A program made the position numbers and the translations under genes. Under the pieces are notes generated by a model. The model was given only the letters and a program-made list of their open reading frames with translations, ran no database searches and was not told the origin of the DNA. Shown in pieces: positions 17,075 to 25,236 of a DNA stretch of 31,792 bases (position 1 is the stretch's first letter; each line of letters starts with the position of its first letter). The stretch lies in contig CAZWXH010000008.1 in the NCBI GenBank assembly GCA_964637725.1, positions 1-31,792 on the forward strand, read 5' to 3'. The stretch comes from CAZWXH01 sp964637725. GTDB taxonomy: Bacteria > Bacillota_I > Bacilli_A > Erysipelotrichales > Coprobacillaceae.

Positions 17075-17816
17075 AATCTACTTCTTTTAACATATTAATC
17101 GCATTGAAGGTGTTTGGGAAACCAATATAAGGCAAGCAGTGAATTAAAGCGGCGTATTGTTGTTCTATTGGGTTACCAACTTTCTTATTTCCTAAGGCAT
17201 GGGCATAGAGTTGCGATGATGCTCCCATCGTTGCAAGAATGCATAATATTAAGAGTTCACGTGTTTGTATGTCCATTCCTTTTCTAGTGTAAAAATCACC
17301 AAAACATAGTTCTGTTAGGAATTTTGAAATCTTATCACCCATTTGGTCTGGAAGATATTGATATTTATCTTGAATTTCACTACCATATAATGCTTGTTGT
17401 ATTTCAATACCTTTTTTATATCTTTGATGATCTTCAATTGTTGATTGACTATCAAGTGGCAATTGAATATCTCTTTCACTAAAAACCTCATTCATTATTC
17501 CTATCGCATTTAATGTTTTAGGGAAACCGATAAATCCTGCACATTGATAAATAGCTTCTCTTATTTCAATTGCTGAATTCCCAACATTTAATGCTGCATG
17601 AATATGTGCTTTTAATTGTGGTAATGTTTGTTGGACAGCTAATATTGTAACTGTGATGAGTTCTCTTAACTGATCATCAAGATCACCTACATAGAATACT
17701 TCACCAAAGATAAACCTTTGTAAAATATTCATAAATTCGGGATCATTTTTATCTTCAGAAAATTCTTTTTGAAATAATTCTTCATATTTCTTCTTACTTA
17801 AATCTATCCTATTCAT
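17073..17816 (-). CDS. Carboxymuconolactone decarboxylase family protein (two CMD domains)
   Basis: A 247-residue protein with two copies of the AhpD/CMD-like helical domain. Copy one (about 25-115) contains RELITVTILAVQQTLPQLKA, and copy two (about 140-245) contains RELLILCILATMGASSQLYA. Both end in the same pattern, IxxCxxxIGFPxTxNAI. The CxxC-type peroxidase site of AhpD is not visible, so a peroxidase role is doubtful; in many Firmicutes such proteins have unknown, possibly redox or aromatic-lactone related, roles. It lies 13 bases after the MFS gene in an operon with a MerR regulator. Confidence 0.88.
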   Translation of the reverse strand: MNRIDLSKKKYEELFQKEFSEDKNDPEFMNILQRFIFGEVFYVGDLDDQLRELITVTILAVQQTLPQLKAHIHAALNVGNSAIEIREAIYQCAGFIGFPKTLNAIGIMNEVFSERDIQLPLDSQSTIEDHQRYKKGIEIQQALYGSEIQDKYQYLPDQMGDKISKFLTELCFGDFYTRKGMDIQTRELLILCILATMGASSQLYAHALGNKKVGNPIEQQYAALIHCLPYIGFPNTFNAINMLKEVD

Positions 17817-17829
17817 TATGATTCTCCTT

Positions 17830-19074
17830 TTAGTTTGTTTCGATTTGAATACTTTGATTAACTTTCTTTGTTAACTTTACTTTTACTATAACATAAATCA
17901 TTAATATATTAATAACATTAAACATTAAAGAGATAATAAATGCAGACATATATGATCCTGTAAAATCATAAATATATCCCACTAAAGATACCGAGAATGC
18001 TGATCCAAAGTTTGTCGCAAAAGATACAATAGGAAATACTGTAGAATAGTTTTCACTACCAAAGAAATCTCTTGATAATAACGCAAATCCTACTGCCCCT
18101 ACTGAATATACTGCCCCAAATAAGAATGCCCCTAATAATAAAACAACTTCAGATGAACCAATCATTAACAACACAATTCCAATCGTATTAATAGCCATCA
18201 TTATGATTGTAGCCTTTAAAGCCCCAAGTCTATCACTAATAATCCCTATTAATAACTTAGAAGAAATATTACCAATCATTCCTGCTGATAATAACATTCC
18301 CCCTAGCGATGCGTTAAACCCTACAGTTAATGCAAACCCTGGTAAATGTTGTGTAACTCCAGAAATAGATGCTTGTAATATCGCAAAGATAAAGAAACAT
18401 ATAAAGCTTAATTGAATAAAATTAAATTTATGATGTTTTACATCATTGATAACTTGAATATCTTCTTGTCTATAACCATAAGGAAGTAATCCCTCATCTT
18501 GGGGTTTAAACGCAAAAGGATAGATTATAGCTGGTAAACATATTACGATTAAAATAATACCTTTGATAATATATGTTGTTTCCCATCCATAAGATGATAT
18601 GAATTCGGTAAATATTGGACTAAACAATGCCCCTGCAATACCACTGAAACTTAAAACTAAACTCGTAGCTAAACCGTGATTTTTAATAAACCAATTATTA
18701 ATTATCATTGTTAAAGGAACAATTCCAAATAACCCTGAACCAATTCCTCTTATAAGCCCCAACACATAAAATATATAAACATCTCTTGTATATGACATGA
18801 ATATCGTTGATATTCCAGCCATTAAAACACCTATAATCATAATGAGTTTTATCGGATACTTCTTCATTATTTTAGCACAGAACAATGAAGTCAAAGCCAT
18901 CGCAAGTGATGAAATTGTCGCATGCATCGCAAATGTTCCTCTTAACACACCTAAACTCTCAGATACCGGTGTATAAAATACCCCGACTGCATTGACACAT
19001 AATCCTATGGATGCTGCTGCTAATCCACAACATACAATAAGTACTATCCATGGTTTGATTTTACTATTTTTCAT
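17830..19074 (-). CDS. MFS transporter, oxalate/formate-antiporter-like (OFA) group
   Basis: A 414-residue transporter with about 12 hydrophobic segments. The N-terminal WIVLIVCCGLAAASIGLCVN and the segment LGLIRGIGSGLFGIVPLTMI-INNWF resemble the monocarboxylate/oxalate:formate antiporter-type MFS proteins. It probably moves a small organic anion; the substrate is not readable. Its ATG overlaps the merR stop by 11 bases, so the two are translationally coupled. Confidence 0.9.
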   Translation of the reverse strand: MKNSKIKPWIVLIVCCGLAAASIGLCVNAVGVFYTPVSESLGVLRGTFAMHATISSLAMALTSLFCAKIMKKYPIKLIMIIGVLMAGISTIFMSYTRDVYIFYVLGLIRGIGSGLFGIVPLTMIINNWFIKNHGLATSLVLSFSGIAGALFSPIFTEFISSYGWETTYIIKGIILIVICLPAIIYPFAFKPQDEGLLPYGYRQEDIQVINDVKHHKFNFIQLSFICFFIFAILQASISGVTQHLPGFALTVGFNASLGGMLLSAGMIGNISSKLLIGIISDRLGALKATIIMMAINTIGIVLLMIGSSEVVLLLGAFLFGAVYSVGAVGFALLSRDFFGSENYSTVFPIVSFATNFGSAFSVSLVGYIYDFTGSYMSAFIISLMFNVINILMIYVIVKVKLTKKVNQSIQIETN

Positions 19075-19423
19075 ATGATTCTCCTTTTTTTGTTTGGTAT
19101 ATGAGATAGTCTAAACTATCTAAATTCTTTTGTTGTTGATGAATTTCATCAAGTAATTCACATCTTCTTTTTTTAAGAATACAAACTCTTTCACTATTTG
19201 ATGAATGACCTTCTTTTAATAAGTGAATATATTGTAATATCGTTTGAATATGTAGCCCTGCTTTCTTTAAAGAAAGTATTAAACTTATTCGATCAATATC
19301 TTTATCCTCATATTCTCTTATATTATTTACTCTTGTGACATCATCAAACAATCCCACTTTTTCATAATAGCGAAGTGCTGTTATTGATATATTGAATTTC
19401 TCACTGACTTCTTTTATTTTCAT
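19064..19423 (-). CDS. MerR family transcriptional regulator
   Basis: DNA-binding activator/repressor with an N-terminal winged helix (MKIKEVSEKFNISITALRYY, then EKVGLF and the wing NNIREYEDKDIDRI) and a C-terminal coiled coil (about 80-115). The start at 19423 is chosen because it has GGGAG eight bases upstream and begins exactly at the family N-terminus; an upstream ATG at 19465 would add 14 residues but lies within a terminator hairpin. About 119 residues is normal. It probably regulates its own operon with the MFS and CMD genes. Confidence 0.9.
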   Translation of the reverse strand: MKIKEVSEKFNISITALRYYEKVGLFDDVTRVNNIREYEDKDIDRISLILSLKKAGLHIQTILQYIHLLKEGHSSNSERVCILKKRRCELLDEIHQQQKNLDSLDYLIYQTKKGESYEK

Positions 19424-19439
19424 TTCATCATCTCCCAAC

Positions 19440-19473
19440 AAAAAAGATGTAGATCTCTTTTTCATCTACATCT
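19440..19473 (-). terminator. Terminator after the metallo-hydrolase gene, overlapping the merR promoter
   Basis: Perfect 10-base stem AGATGTAGAT / ATCTACATCT with a 9-base loop, followed leftward by six T. It shares bases with the -10 of the merR promoter, so transcripts starting there should not contain the whole hairpin and should escape it. Confidence 0.8.
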
Positions 19474-19513
19474 TAACGCTATATATATAATATGTCTAAT
19501 ACCTATATTCTAT
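19470..19513 (-). promoter_or_regulatory. Promoter of the merR operon with shared 24-base element
   Basis: Leftward TTAGAC (19494-19499), 18 bases, TAAGAT (19470-19475). The -35 lies inside a 24-base element (19490-19513) repeated exactly upstream of the metallo-hydrolase gene (20415-20438), with the same distance to the -10. Confidence 0.7.
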
Positions 19514-19540
19514 TTCATATTATGCTTTATAAGCATTTTA

Positions 19541-20350
19541 TTATAAAATATACTTTTCTCCTGGTGCGAGGACTTGAATACGATTTGGGTTTATGACTTT
19601 GTCATATAAATCTTCTGGATTGCCATTAAAAGCATCCATATTTGGAGCGTCTACACTTCCCCAATGAATAAGTAATAAATCTGCATTTGGATAAGTATTG
19701 GCAAGTTTAACTGCATTGTCAAAACCAATGTGCCATGAATTATTAGAAAAATCTAATAGAATTAGTTTTGGTTCAGGCATGTTTAATTGTTCATCCATTA
19801 AACGAGAATCGCCTGGTAACCAAATCACTCCATCAGCTGTCTCTATCCAATATCCACAATAATCTTCAAACTTATATTCTCTTAATATTCTATATTTTTC
19901 TTTTTCATTTTGCCAGGCATGGTCTGCAGGGGTTAATGTTATCTTTATATCATTAATTGAAAAGGTTTCGTTGATATCATGTCCAATTCCCTTTAAGCCT
20001 TCTTCCTTCATTAAAGACGCAACATACTGTGGTCCATGATATGACTTACAAACATCAGCTAATTGTTTACATGTTGGTCTACTAAAATGATCATTATCAC
20101 AGTGAGTGATAAGAACAGCATCTAATGAAGGAACATCTTTTGGTAATATTGGCATATCGACTAATAAAGGCATATCAAAACCTTCGAGTAAAGGATCAAT
20201 CATTAAAGTCGTTCCATGAGCATTAATCATAATCCCCGCACTACTTAACCATCTCACCTCTGTTTGACTTATCTTTTCAAAGGCTTCTTCTTTTATTGCT
20301 TGTGTTAAAGGTGCAATTGCTTGCCCTGCTTCACTTTTATTTATCTTCAT
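19541..20350 (-). CDS. Metallo-beta-lactamase fold hydrolase (UlaG-like)
   Basis: A 269-residue cytoplasmic metal-dependent hydrolase. The key motif is THCDNDHF (HxHxDH variant, with Cys in place of the second His), about residues 83-90. Further metal ligands may be the His in TPADHAWQ and the Asp in WLPGDSR, and HWGS near the C-terminus. The pattern resembles UlaG/YycJ-like hydrolases with broad esterase or lactonase activity; the substrate is unknown. The ATG follows AAAGGAGG. It shares a promoter element with the merR-MFS-CMD operon and lies next to a LysR regulator. Confidence 0.87.
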   Translation of the reverse strand: MKINKSEAGQAIAPLTQAIKEEAFEKISQTEVRWLSSAGIMINAHGTTLMIDPLLEGFDMPLLVDMPILPKDVPSLDAVLITHCDNDHFSRPTCKQLADVCKSYHGPQYVASLMKEEGLKGIGHDINETFSINDIKITLTPADHAWQNEKEKYRILREYKFEDYCGYWIETADGVIWLPGDSRLMDEQLNMPEPKLILLDFSNNSWHIGFDNAVKLANTYPNADLLLIHWGSVDAPNMDAFNGNPEDLYDKVINPNRIQVLAPGEKYIL

Positions 20351-20394
20351 GTTTTTCCTCCTTTATTTTGTTTGAATTTGTAAACTTCCACCAT

Positions 20395-20438
20395 ATCTTA
20401 ATCTATTAACCTAGATATGTCTAATACCTATATTCTAT
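20395..20438 (-). promoter_or_regulatory. Promoter of the metallo-hydrolase gene with shared 24-base element
   Basis: Leftward TTAGAC (20419-20424), 18 bases, TAAGAT (20395-20400). The -35 lies in the second copy of the 24-base element. A T-N11-A motif (TAGGTATTAGACA) inside it fits LysR-type boxes. An extra dyad, ATCTA-TTAACC-TAGAT (20401-20416), is specific to this copy. Confidence 0.68.
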
Positions 20439-20520
20439 CCTTTATATGTTTAAAAAGCATGGTTTGTTTATAACTCTTCTTATTTTATCTATTTAACAGA
20501 ATCATTTAAAATTCTTTTCA

Positions 20521-20565
20521 TGAAAAATCCCCCTTACACATATAGATATGTGTATAGTGAGGATT
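20521..20565 (-). terminator. Terminator of the LysR gene
   Basis: Stem TACACATAT / ATATGTGTA (20535-20543, 20546-20554) within a longer imperfect stem AATCC/GGATT, followed leftward by TTTTTC. Confidence 0.8.
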
Positions 20566-20572
20566 AAGATCA

Positions 20573-21448
20573 TTAAAATGTATTTTGAATTGTTTGGATA
20601 AGTTTTGTAGTGGCAGGAGAAAACACTTGATGTTTCTTCCATACTATGACAGTTCCTGTTTCTAATCTAGGTTCTAATAACCTAAAACATATATGATTAT
20701 CTAGCGATGATTCAATTAATCTTTCTAAACAAATCGCATAACCCATTCTCGCTTCAACCATGTGTGTGACATTATAGATGAGATTATATGTTGCAACTGT
20801 ATTGATTTTACCAAGTGAATCTCCTAGCCAACTGGCTAATTCATTTTGAACAATCACACGCTTTGAATACATAACATTCTTTCCTTCTAAATCTTTAGCA
20901 GTAACACTATCTTGACTGGCTAAGGGATCGTCATCTCGCATCACAACACCCCAAGCATCCTTTGATGGAACTCTTACAAAATCATATTTACTTATATCGA
21001 CTGGTTCCATTAAAAAGCCAATATCTATTAATCCATTATCTAATTTTTCTTTGACATCATCAGCATTACCACTATATAGATTATATGTGACATAAGGATA
21101 TTGTGTTTGAAATTTTTTCATAATATCTGCTAAATATTTCATAGCATATGATTCTCCACCACCAATAAATATCTCACCACTAATAACATCTTCTTGATGT
21201 AAAAATTCCTGTTCAGTTTTATCTGCTAAATTCACAATTTCTTCAGCTCTTCTTCTTAACAACATTCCCTCATTCGTTAGAGTAATATGATGTTTTCCTC
21301 TTACAAAGAGTTGTGCATCTAACTCTTCTTCTAATTGTATCAATTGTCTTGATAAAGTTGGCTGTGTAATATGCAAAACTTCTGCAGCTCTTGTGATATT
21401 CTCTTCTCTTGCTACCGCAAGAAAATACTTAAGTACTCTTAACTCCAC
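20573..21448 (-). CDS. LysR family transcriptional regulator
   Basis: A 292-residue LysR regulator: N-terminal helix-turn-helix MELRVLKYFLAVAREENITR followed by AAEVLHITQPTLSRQLIQLE, and a substrate-binding co-inducer domain from about residue 90 (GEIFIGGGES). The start is the GTG at 21448, with AGAGGTGA eight bases upstream and the family-typical MELRVL beginning; a GTG three codons earlier (21457) is less well placed. A leftward TTTCCA-18-TATAAT may be the promoter. It is the best candidate to bind the two 24-base elements. The inducer is unknown. Confidence 0.92.
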   Translation of the reverse strand: MELRVLKYFLAVAREENITRAAEVLHITQPTLSRQLIQLEEELDAQLFVRGKHHITLTNEGMLLRRRAEEIVNLADKTEQEFLHQEDVISGEIFIGGGESYAMKYLADIMKKFQTQYPYVTYNLYSGNADDVKEKLDNGLIDIGFLMEPVDISKYDFVRVPSKDAWGVVMRDDDPLASQDSVTAKDLEGKNVMYSKRVIVQNELASWLGDSLGKINTVATYNLIYNVTHMVEARMGYAICLERLIESSLDNHICFRLLEPRLETGTVIVWKKHQVFSPATTKLIQTIQNTF

Positions 21449-21552
21449 TGTTATCACCTCTATTTGTATTATACTTTCTTTTATAAAAAAATGGAAATCT
21501 TATCGTATACAAATATTAATACTTCACATACTAAGAAGAAGGAGTGATAATA

Positions 21553-21684
21553 ATGTGTCATAAGAATAAATCTTCAAAGAAACAAGCGCAAGACAAAACT
21601 GCTACTGACAACCAATGGACAAATACATCTTTAGATCAAGAGTCGTTACCAAGAGATCGTAAAGATGGTCCAGGCGGAAATTAA
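21553..21684 (+). CDS. Small hydrophilic protein of unknown function (43 residues)
   Basis: Short gene, divergent from lysR. ATG preceded by AAGAAGGAG at good spacing; stop TAA directly at a strong terminator hairpin, so it has the full form of an expressed unit. The product (MCHKNKSSKKQAQDK at its N-terminus, ending DRKDGPGGN) is rich in Lys, Gln, Asp and Asn, with no membrane segment and one Cys near the start. No family recognised. Confidence 0.65.
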   Translation: MCHKNKSSKKQAQDKTATDNQWTNTSLDQESLPRDRKDGPGGN

Positions 21685-21710
21685 AGGTCGCTCAATTGAG
21701 TGACCTTTAA
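21681..21710. terminator. Bidirectional terminator between convergent genes
   Basis: A 30-base dyad: TTAAAGGTC-G-CTCAA / TTGAG-T-GACCTTTAA, perfect apart from one G/T pair. It contains the stop codons of both the small gene and the C39-like gene. Confidence 0.85.
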
Positions 21711-22798
21711 TCAACAGCTATCGCAAAATTCATTGTTTGATACAGTTTTTCAAACTGATCATAACTTACTTCAGTTATATTATTATCTATAGGATCTTTT
21801 ACATAAAAGATCTTTTTATTATTGTCATAACCATTTAATAAAACAATATGAAGATTACTAGTGACATGACCAAAATAATGTTGAGTCATGCGAGGATTAG
21901 TTAGTCCTCCTGTAACATAAACAATGACTGGGTGATCTTCACTTAATTCATATTTGATTGTTTCTATTGATGAGTTTGATATATCACGACAAGTAGAGTA
22001 TTTATTACCATATTGTATTAAAGGTGATGGAAATATTGTATAATAATCATCTTTTCTTTTTGTATAATGAAATGGATCTCCAGAGAATCCTTCATATGGG
22101 GTTTTTGAATAAGGTTGTTCTTTAATAAAGCTTTCTAGGTTTATAGATATCTTATCTTTATATTTTAATGCCATATATAAGGCCGTTGTTTCACAACCAT
22201 TAGGAGCATTAGCATCTAATTGATTATAATAAGGGATATCCATTAAATATGATTGAGGATTATCAGGTTTTATTCCTACATATATTTTTGTAGTTCTTTT
22301 ATTGATATTGTTAGATATATCACTTGTTTCAATATATAAGTCATATATCCCTTTTTTTGATATATCTATTTTTGAAGAATCAATATTCAATGATTTTACT
22401 TTTTGATAATCATAAACATTATAATCTTTATAGAAGTCATGTTTTTCATTAACTTCCAGATAGATTCTATCTGGTCCTTCTATTCTTGGTGCTCTATGAT
22501 CATTTACTATGATATCAAATTCATATGTTTTATCTTCATAAGTAATCGTTGCTAAATAGTTACCCACTGACTCATAATTTTCAGATGAACTATTTATCTT
22601 GAATTGACTATTCTTATTAATGTTTTCTATTTCTTTATCACTATAATTTTCTAAATCTAAATAGTACTTTGCTTCTTTCATAATGGGATTACCTACTTCA
22701 ATATGAAAAGTATTCATCTTTAATTGAAGTTGATTATCTTTACAACCATAAATCATTGAAATAAATAACAAACAACAAAGTCCTTTAATATATTTCAT
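21707..22798 (-). CDS. C39-like cysteine peptidase lipoprotein with Ig-like domain
   Basis: A 363-residue exported lipoprotein (SMIYGC lipobox, Cys19). Residues about 30-175 look like bacterial Ig-like/HYR-like beta modules (IEGPDRIYLEVNEKHDFYKD; KGIYDLYIETSD). From about 185 the sequence follows the C39_2 papain-like family: DIPYYNQLDANAPNGCETTA with the catalytic Cys, the catalytic His in NLHIVLLNGYD and the following VKDPID. It probably acts on cell-surface peptides or envelope material; the target is unknown. The ATG follows AAAAAAGGTGGG. A structured RNA with a terminator lies directly upstream, suggesting control by attenuation or a weak downstream promoter. Confidence 0.85.
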   Translation of the reverse strand: MKYIKGLCCLLFISMIYGCKDNQLQLKMNTFHIEVGNPIMKEAKYYLDLENYSDKEIENINKNSQFKINSSSENYESVGNYLATITYEDKTYEFDIIVNDHRAPRIEGPDRIYLEVNEKHDFYKDYNVYDYQKVKSLNIDSSKIDISKKGIYDLYIETSDISNNINKRTTKIYVGIKPDNPQSYLMDIPYYNQLDANAPNGCETTALYMALKYKDKISINLESFIKEQPYSKTPYEGFSGDPFHYTKRKDDYYTIFPSPLIQYGNKYSTCRDISNSSIETIKYELSEDHPVIVYVTGGLTNPRMTQHYFGHVTSNLHIVLLNGYDNNKKIFYVKDPIDNNITEVSYDQFEKLYQTMNFAIAVD

Positions 22799-22825
22799 AG
22801 TATCCCACCTTTTTTATATTATAAC

Positions 22826-22938
22826 ATAAAAAGAAGATTGGTATGCGATCAATCTTCTCTGGGGTGAGACAACAATCTAGCCATTTTGGGAATTGATAGA
22901 AGTTATGATAACCTTTGCGTAATGCAAATTGTTGCCTC
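22826..22938 (-). ncRNA. Structured RNA of unknown class (riboswitch-like leader or small RNA)
   Basis: Starts about seven bases after a good -10. An 11-pair closing stem joins GAGGCAACAAT (22928-22938) with ATTGTTGTCTC (22866-22876). Inside are a hairpin TTTGC-ATTAC-GCAAA, a second one around AGGTT-ATCAT-AACTT and a possible third (CC-CAAAAT-GG). After the closing stem comes CACCCC, then a perfect 9-pair terminator AGAAGATTG / CAATCTTCT (22832-22858) with a T run. No known riboswitch consensus fits. It may control the downstream C39-like gene or be an independent sRNA. Confidence 0.55.
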
Positions 22939-22944
22939 GTTTAT

Positions 22945-22972
22945 ATTATATACAAAACAAAAATTATTTCAA
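22945..22972 (-). promoter_or_regulatory. Promoter of the structured RNA
   Basis: Leftward TTGAAA (22967-22972), 16 bases, TATAAT (22945-22950). It points straight at the first base of the closing stem. Confidence 0.65.
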
Positions 22973-22980
22973 GTACTTTT

Positions 22981-23802
22981 TTAAACAATATATTTTTCTT
23001 TTAACATTTTAGCAATACCATCATGATCATTATCTAGACATATATCATCAGCAATATCTATAACAGATTGAAATGAGTTTTCCATAGCAACACCATATTG
23101 TGCTGTCTGTAACATTGTGATATCATTTTCACCATTTCCAAAAGCTATAGTTTCTTGGATAGGAATATTATAGATTTCACTATATCTTTTTAAGGCTTCA
23201 CCTTTATTGACACCTATATGACTAATCTCTATCCAATCATGGTCAACTAAACTTAATTCATATCTGCCTATAACTGATTTTTGAATATCTAATAAGTCTC
23301 TTGTCATAGAAGGTGCATCTTTTAACATTGCGACTTTCTTTAAAGAAGCAAAGCATTCAGTAGGAACTTGCTTAATATCATTGACATAATGTCTTAAAGA
23401 AGATAAGAAGTGATATTCCATAATCTTCGTCTTTCCATGTTCAACAATATATATCTCATTATCAAAGAATAAGATTAAATCTTGTTTATATTGTCGAGCG
23501 ACTTTATCTAACTCAATAACATCTTGATAATCTAATTGTTTTTCTTTATAAATACACTTTCCTTGAAAATCTCTTATTTCTAAACCATTCAAACAAATAT
23601 AACCACTTAGTGGATAATCACTTAAACAAAGTTCTTCCCCTAGCTTGATAAGACCACTCATATGTCTCCCACTTGCTAGAATAACTCCTGCTCCTTGTTT
23701 TTGATATTCAATCAAGACTTGCTTTGTATAGTTAGATATTACATGTTGATTATTCAATAATGTTCCATCTATATCACAAGCAATTATTTTTATTTTATTC
23801 AT
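22981..23802 (-). CDS. HAD-IIB (Cof-type) phosphatase
   Basis: Cytoplasmic haloacid-dehalogenase-like phosphatase acting on sugar phosphates or similar metabolites. Motif I is ACDIDGTLL, motif II falls at ILASGR, motif III uses the Lys in GVNKGEAL, and motif IV is FGNGENDITML. The start is placed at ATG 23802 with GAAGGATGG upstream; a GTG at 23817 would add five residues. It follows a related HAD gene by 17 bases and is probably in the same operon. No hairpin follows its own stop; the structured RNA terminator lies downstream. Confidence 0.9.
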   Translation of the reverse strand: MNKIKIIACDIDGTLLNNQHVISNYTKQVLIEYQKQGAGVILASGRHMSGLIKLGEELCLSDYPLSGYICLNGLEIRDFQGKCIYKEKQLDYQDVIELDKVARQYKQDLILFFDNEIYIVEHGKTKIMEYHFLSSLRHYVNDIKQVPTECFASLKKVAMLKDAPSMTRDLLDIQKSVIGRYELSLVDHDWIEISHIGVNKGEALKRYSEIYNIPIQETIAFGNGENDITMLQTAQYGVAMENSFQSVIDIADDICLDNDHDGIAKMLKEKYIV

Positions 23803-23819
23803 AGTTCCATCCTTCACTT

Positions 23820-24620
23820 TTAAATATCAAAATACTTATGAAATGCTTTAGCAATTCCTTCTTGATCAACATCATCAGTTACATCATACGCTATTGCTTT
23901 TAACTCTTCTACTGAATTACCCATTGCAATAGAATGTTTAACTAATTCAAACATCTTTAAATCATTTAATCCATCACCAAAACAATATGTATTCTCATAA
24001 TCAATTCCTAACTTCTTATAGACATACTCACAAGCAGTTCCTTTTGTATAACCTTTACAATAAATATCCATACGTAATAATCCTTTTTCATAAGGAACCA
24101 TTGTAAAGTCTTCATCTAACTCTTTTGCGGCTTTTTTTAGATCATCAAGTGAAGGAAATAAAGCACAACAACTAATTGCATGAACATCTTCTATATCAAA
24201 ATCATTACTTTCATTTTCACCTTTTTCATTAGCCCCACTAAATATCATACGATGCTTAACAACCAGTTCATGATCACCATCAGCTATCCATGAATTCCCT
24301 TGTCCATAATACATAGGCACAGCATTATACTTCTTAAAGACTTTATCTAATATCTTAATTTGAGATAATTCAAATTCTTGTTCAACTAAAACTTCATCAT
24401 TAAGAATAATGCGATGTCCTTCACTAAAAATATATCCATCAAAAGTCATATCTTTATCATCAAAAGGAAGTTCTCCTCTCGCACTCGCAATAACAACAAC
24501 ATGTCCTTGATCTCTAAACTTCTTTATAACTTCTTTTGTTTTTTGACTTGGCTCTTTCATACCAATAGACATATCAATTAATGTTCCATCAATATCAAAG
24601 AATACTATTTTTGTATCCAT
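23820..24620 (-). CDS. HAD-IIB (Cof-type) phosphatase
   Basis: Second HAD-IIB family phosphatase. Motif I is FFDIDGTLI, motif II VIASARG, the conserved Lys lies in YTKGTACEYV, and motif IV is CFGDGLNDLKMF. Start chosen at ATG 24620, which has GAGGTGAAAGAA directly upstream and begins at the family N-terminus; an ATG at 24641 adds seven unlikely residues. Only distantly related to its neighbour, so an old duplication at most. Substrate unknown. Confidence 0.9.
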   Translation of the reverse strand: MDTKIVFFDIDGTLIDMSIGMKEPSQKTKEVIKKFRDQGHVVVIASARGELPFDDKDMTFDGYIFSEGHRIILNDEVLVEQEFELSQIKILDKVFKKYNAVPMYYGQGNSWIADGDHELVVKHRMIFSGANEKGENESNDFDIEDVHAISCCALFPSLDDLKKAAKELDEDFTMVPYEKGLLRMDIYCKGYTKGTACEYVYKKLGIDYENTYCFGDGLNDLKMFELVKHSIAMGNSVEELKAIAYDVTDDVDQEGIAKAFHKYFDI

Positions 24621-24691
24621 TTCTTTCACCTCGTTTATCATTATATATGAAACATAAACAAAACAAAACTTATTTTAAGTTTGTTTTTAAT

Positions 24692-24718
24692 AAAAAAAGA
24701 CTAGAGTTTTCTCTAATC
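24692..24718 (-). terminator. Terminator of the peroxiredoxin gene
   Basis: Stem GACTAGAG / CTCTAATC (one G-T pair) with a four-base loop, followed leftward by seven T. Confidence 0.78.
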
Positions 24719-24720
24719 TA

Positions 24721-25170
24721 TTATTTGTTTAATAAATGTAATGGGTTTTCTGTTGCTTTTACTTTACCAATAGCTTTCTCAATAATTCCTTCTTCATTAA
24801 TCAGATATGTCGATCTTTCAATACCCATAAGTAATTTCCCATACATGTTTTTTTCTTTCCATACATCATATGCCTTTATAACTTTTAATTCAGTATCTGA
24901 AAGTAATGGAAATGGTAAGTTATACTTTTGTTGAAATTTCTTATGAGAAGCAACACTGTCTTTACTTATTCCTAATATCACTGCATTTTCATCTGTAAAA
25001 TGGGGATAGTTGTCTCTAAATCCACATGCTTGTTTTGTACATCCTGGTGTATTATCTCTAGGATAAAAATATAAAATAACTTTCTTACCTTTATAGTCAC
25101 TTAATGAGACTTCTTCACCATCTTGATTTAACAAAGTAAAATCAATTGCTTTACTACCAACTTCTAACAT
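24721..25170 (-). CDS. bcp: Thioredoxin-dependent thiol peroxidase (Bcp/PrxQ)
   Basis: Peroxiredoxin that reduces hydrogen peroxide and organic peroxides using thioredoxin. At 149 residues it has the usual Bcp length. The active-site block YFYPRDNTPGCTKQACGF holds the peroxidatic Cys (TPGC) and the resolving Cys five residues later (QAC), the PrxQ arrangement. GISKDSVASHKKFQQKYNLP and FPLLSD are further family signatures. The ATG follows AAGGAGTG. It provides oxidative-stress defence, in line with an anaerobe. Confidence 0.95.
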   Translation of the reverse strand: MLEVGSKAIDFTLLNQDGEEVSLSDYKGKKVILYFYPRDNTPGCTKQACGFRDNYPHFTDENAVILGISKDSVASHKKFQQKYNLPFPLLSDTELKVIKAYDVWKEKNMYGKLLMGIERSTYLINEEGIIEKAIGKVKATENPLHLLNK

Positions 25171-25210
25171 ATTATCACACTCCTTAGTTTCATCATAAAG
25201 AGTGTAACCA

Positions 25211-25236
25211 AAAAAAGCAAACTTAATGCTTGCTTT
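25211..25236 (-). terminator. Terminator of the small gene at 25223
   Basis: Stem AAAGCAA / TTGCTTT (25214-25220, 25230-25236) with a T run leftward. The stop codon lies in the loop. Confidence 0.7.

Noticed and set aside
19476..19490. Alternating AT repeat near the merR promoter as a microsatellite
   Set aside because: It is short and lies in the promoter spacer of an AT-rich genome; nothing marks it as a functional repeat.
22866..22938. c-di-GMP-I (GEMM) riboswitch, because of ACGCAAAGG and the many c-di-GMP genes
   Set aside because: The GGGCAAACC element, the GNRA-loop hairpin and the conserved second helix of that class are not present. Only a short shared string remains.
22981..24620. 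The two adjacent HAD genes as a recent tandem duplication
   Set aside because: They share only family motifs; the sequences between motifs differ widely.
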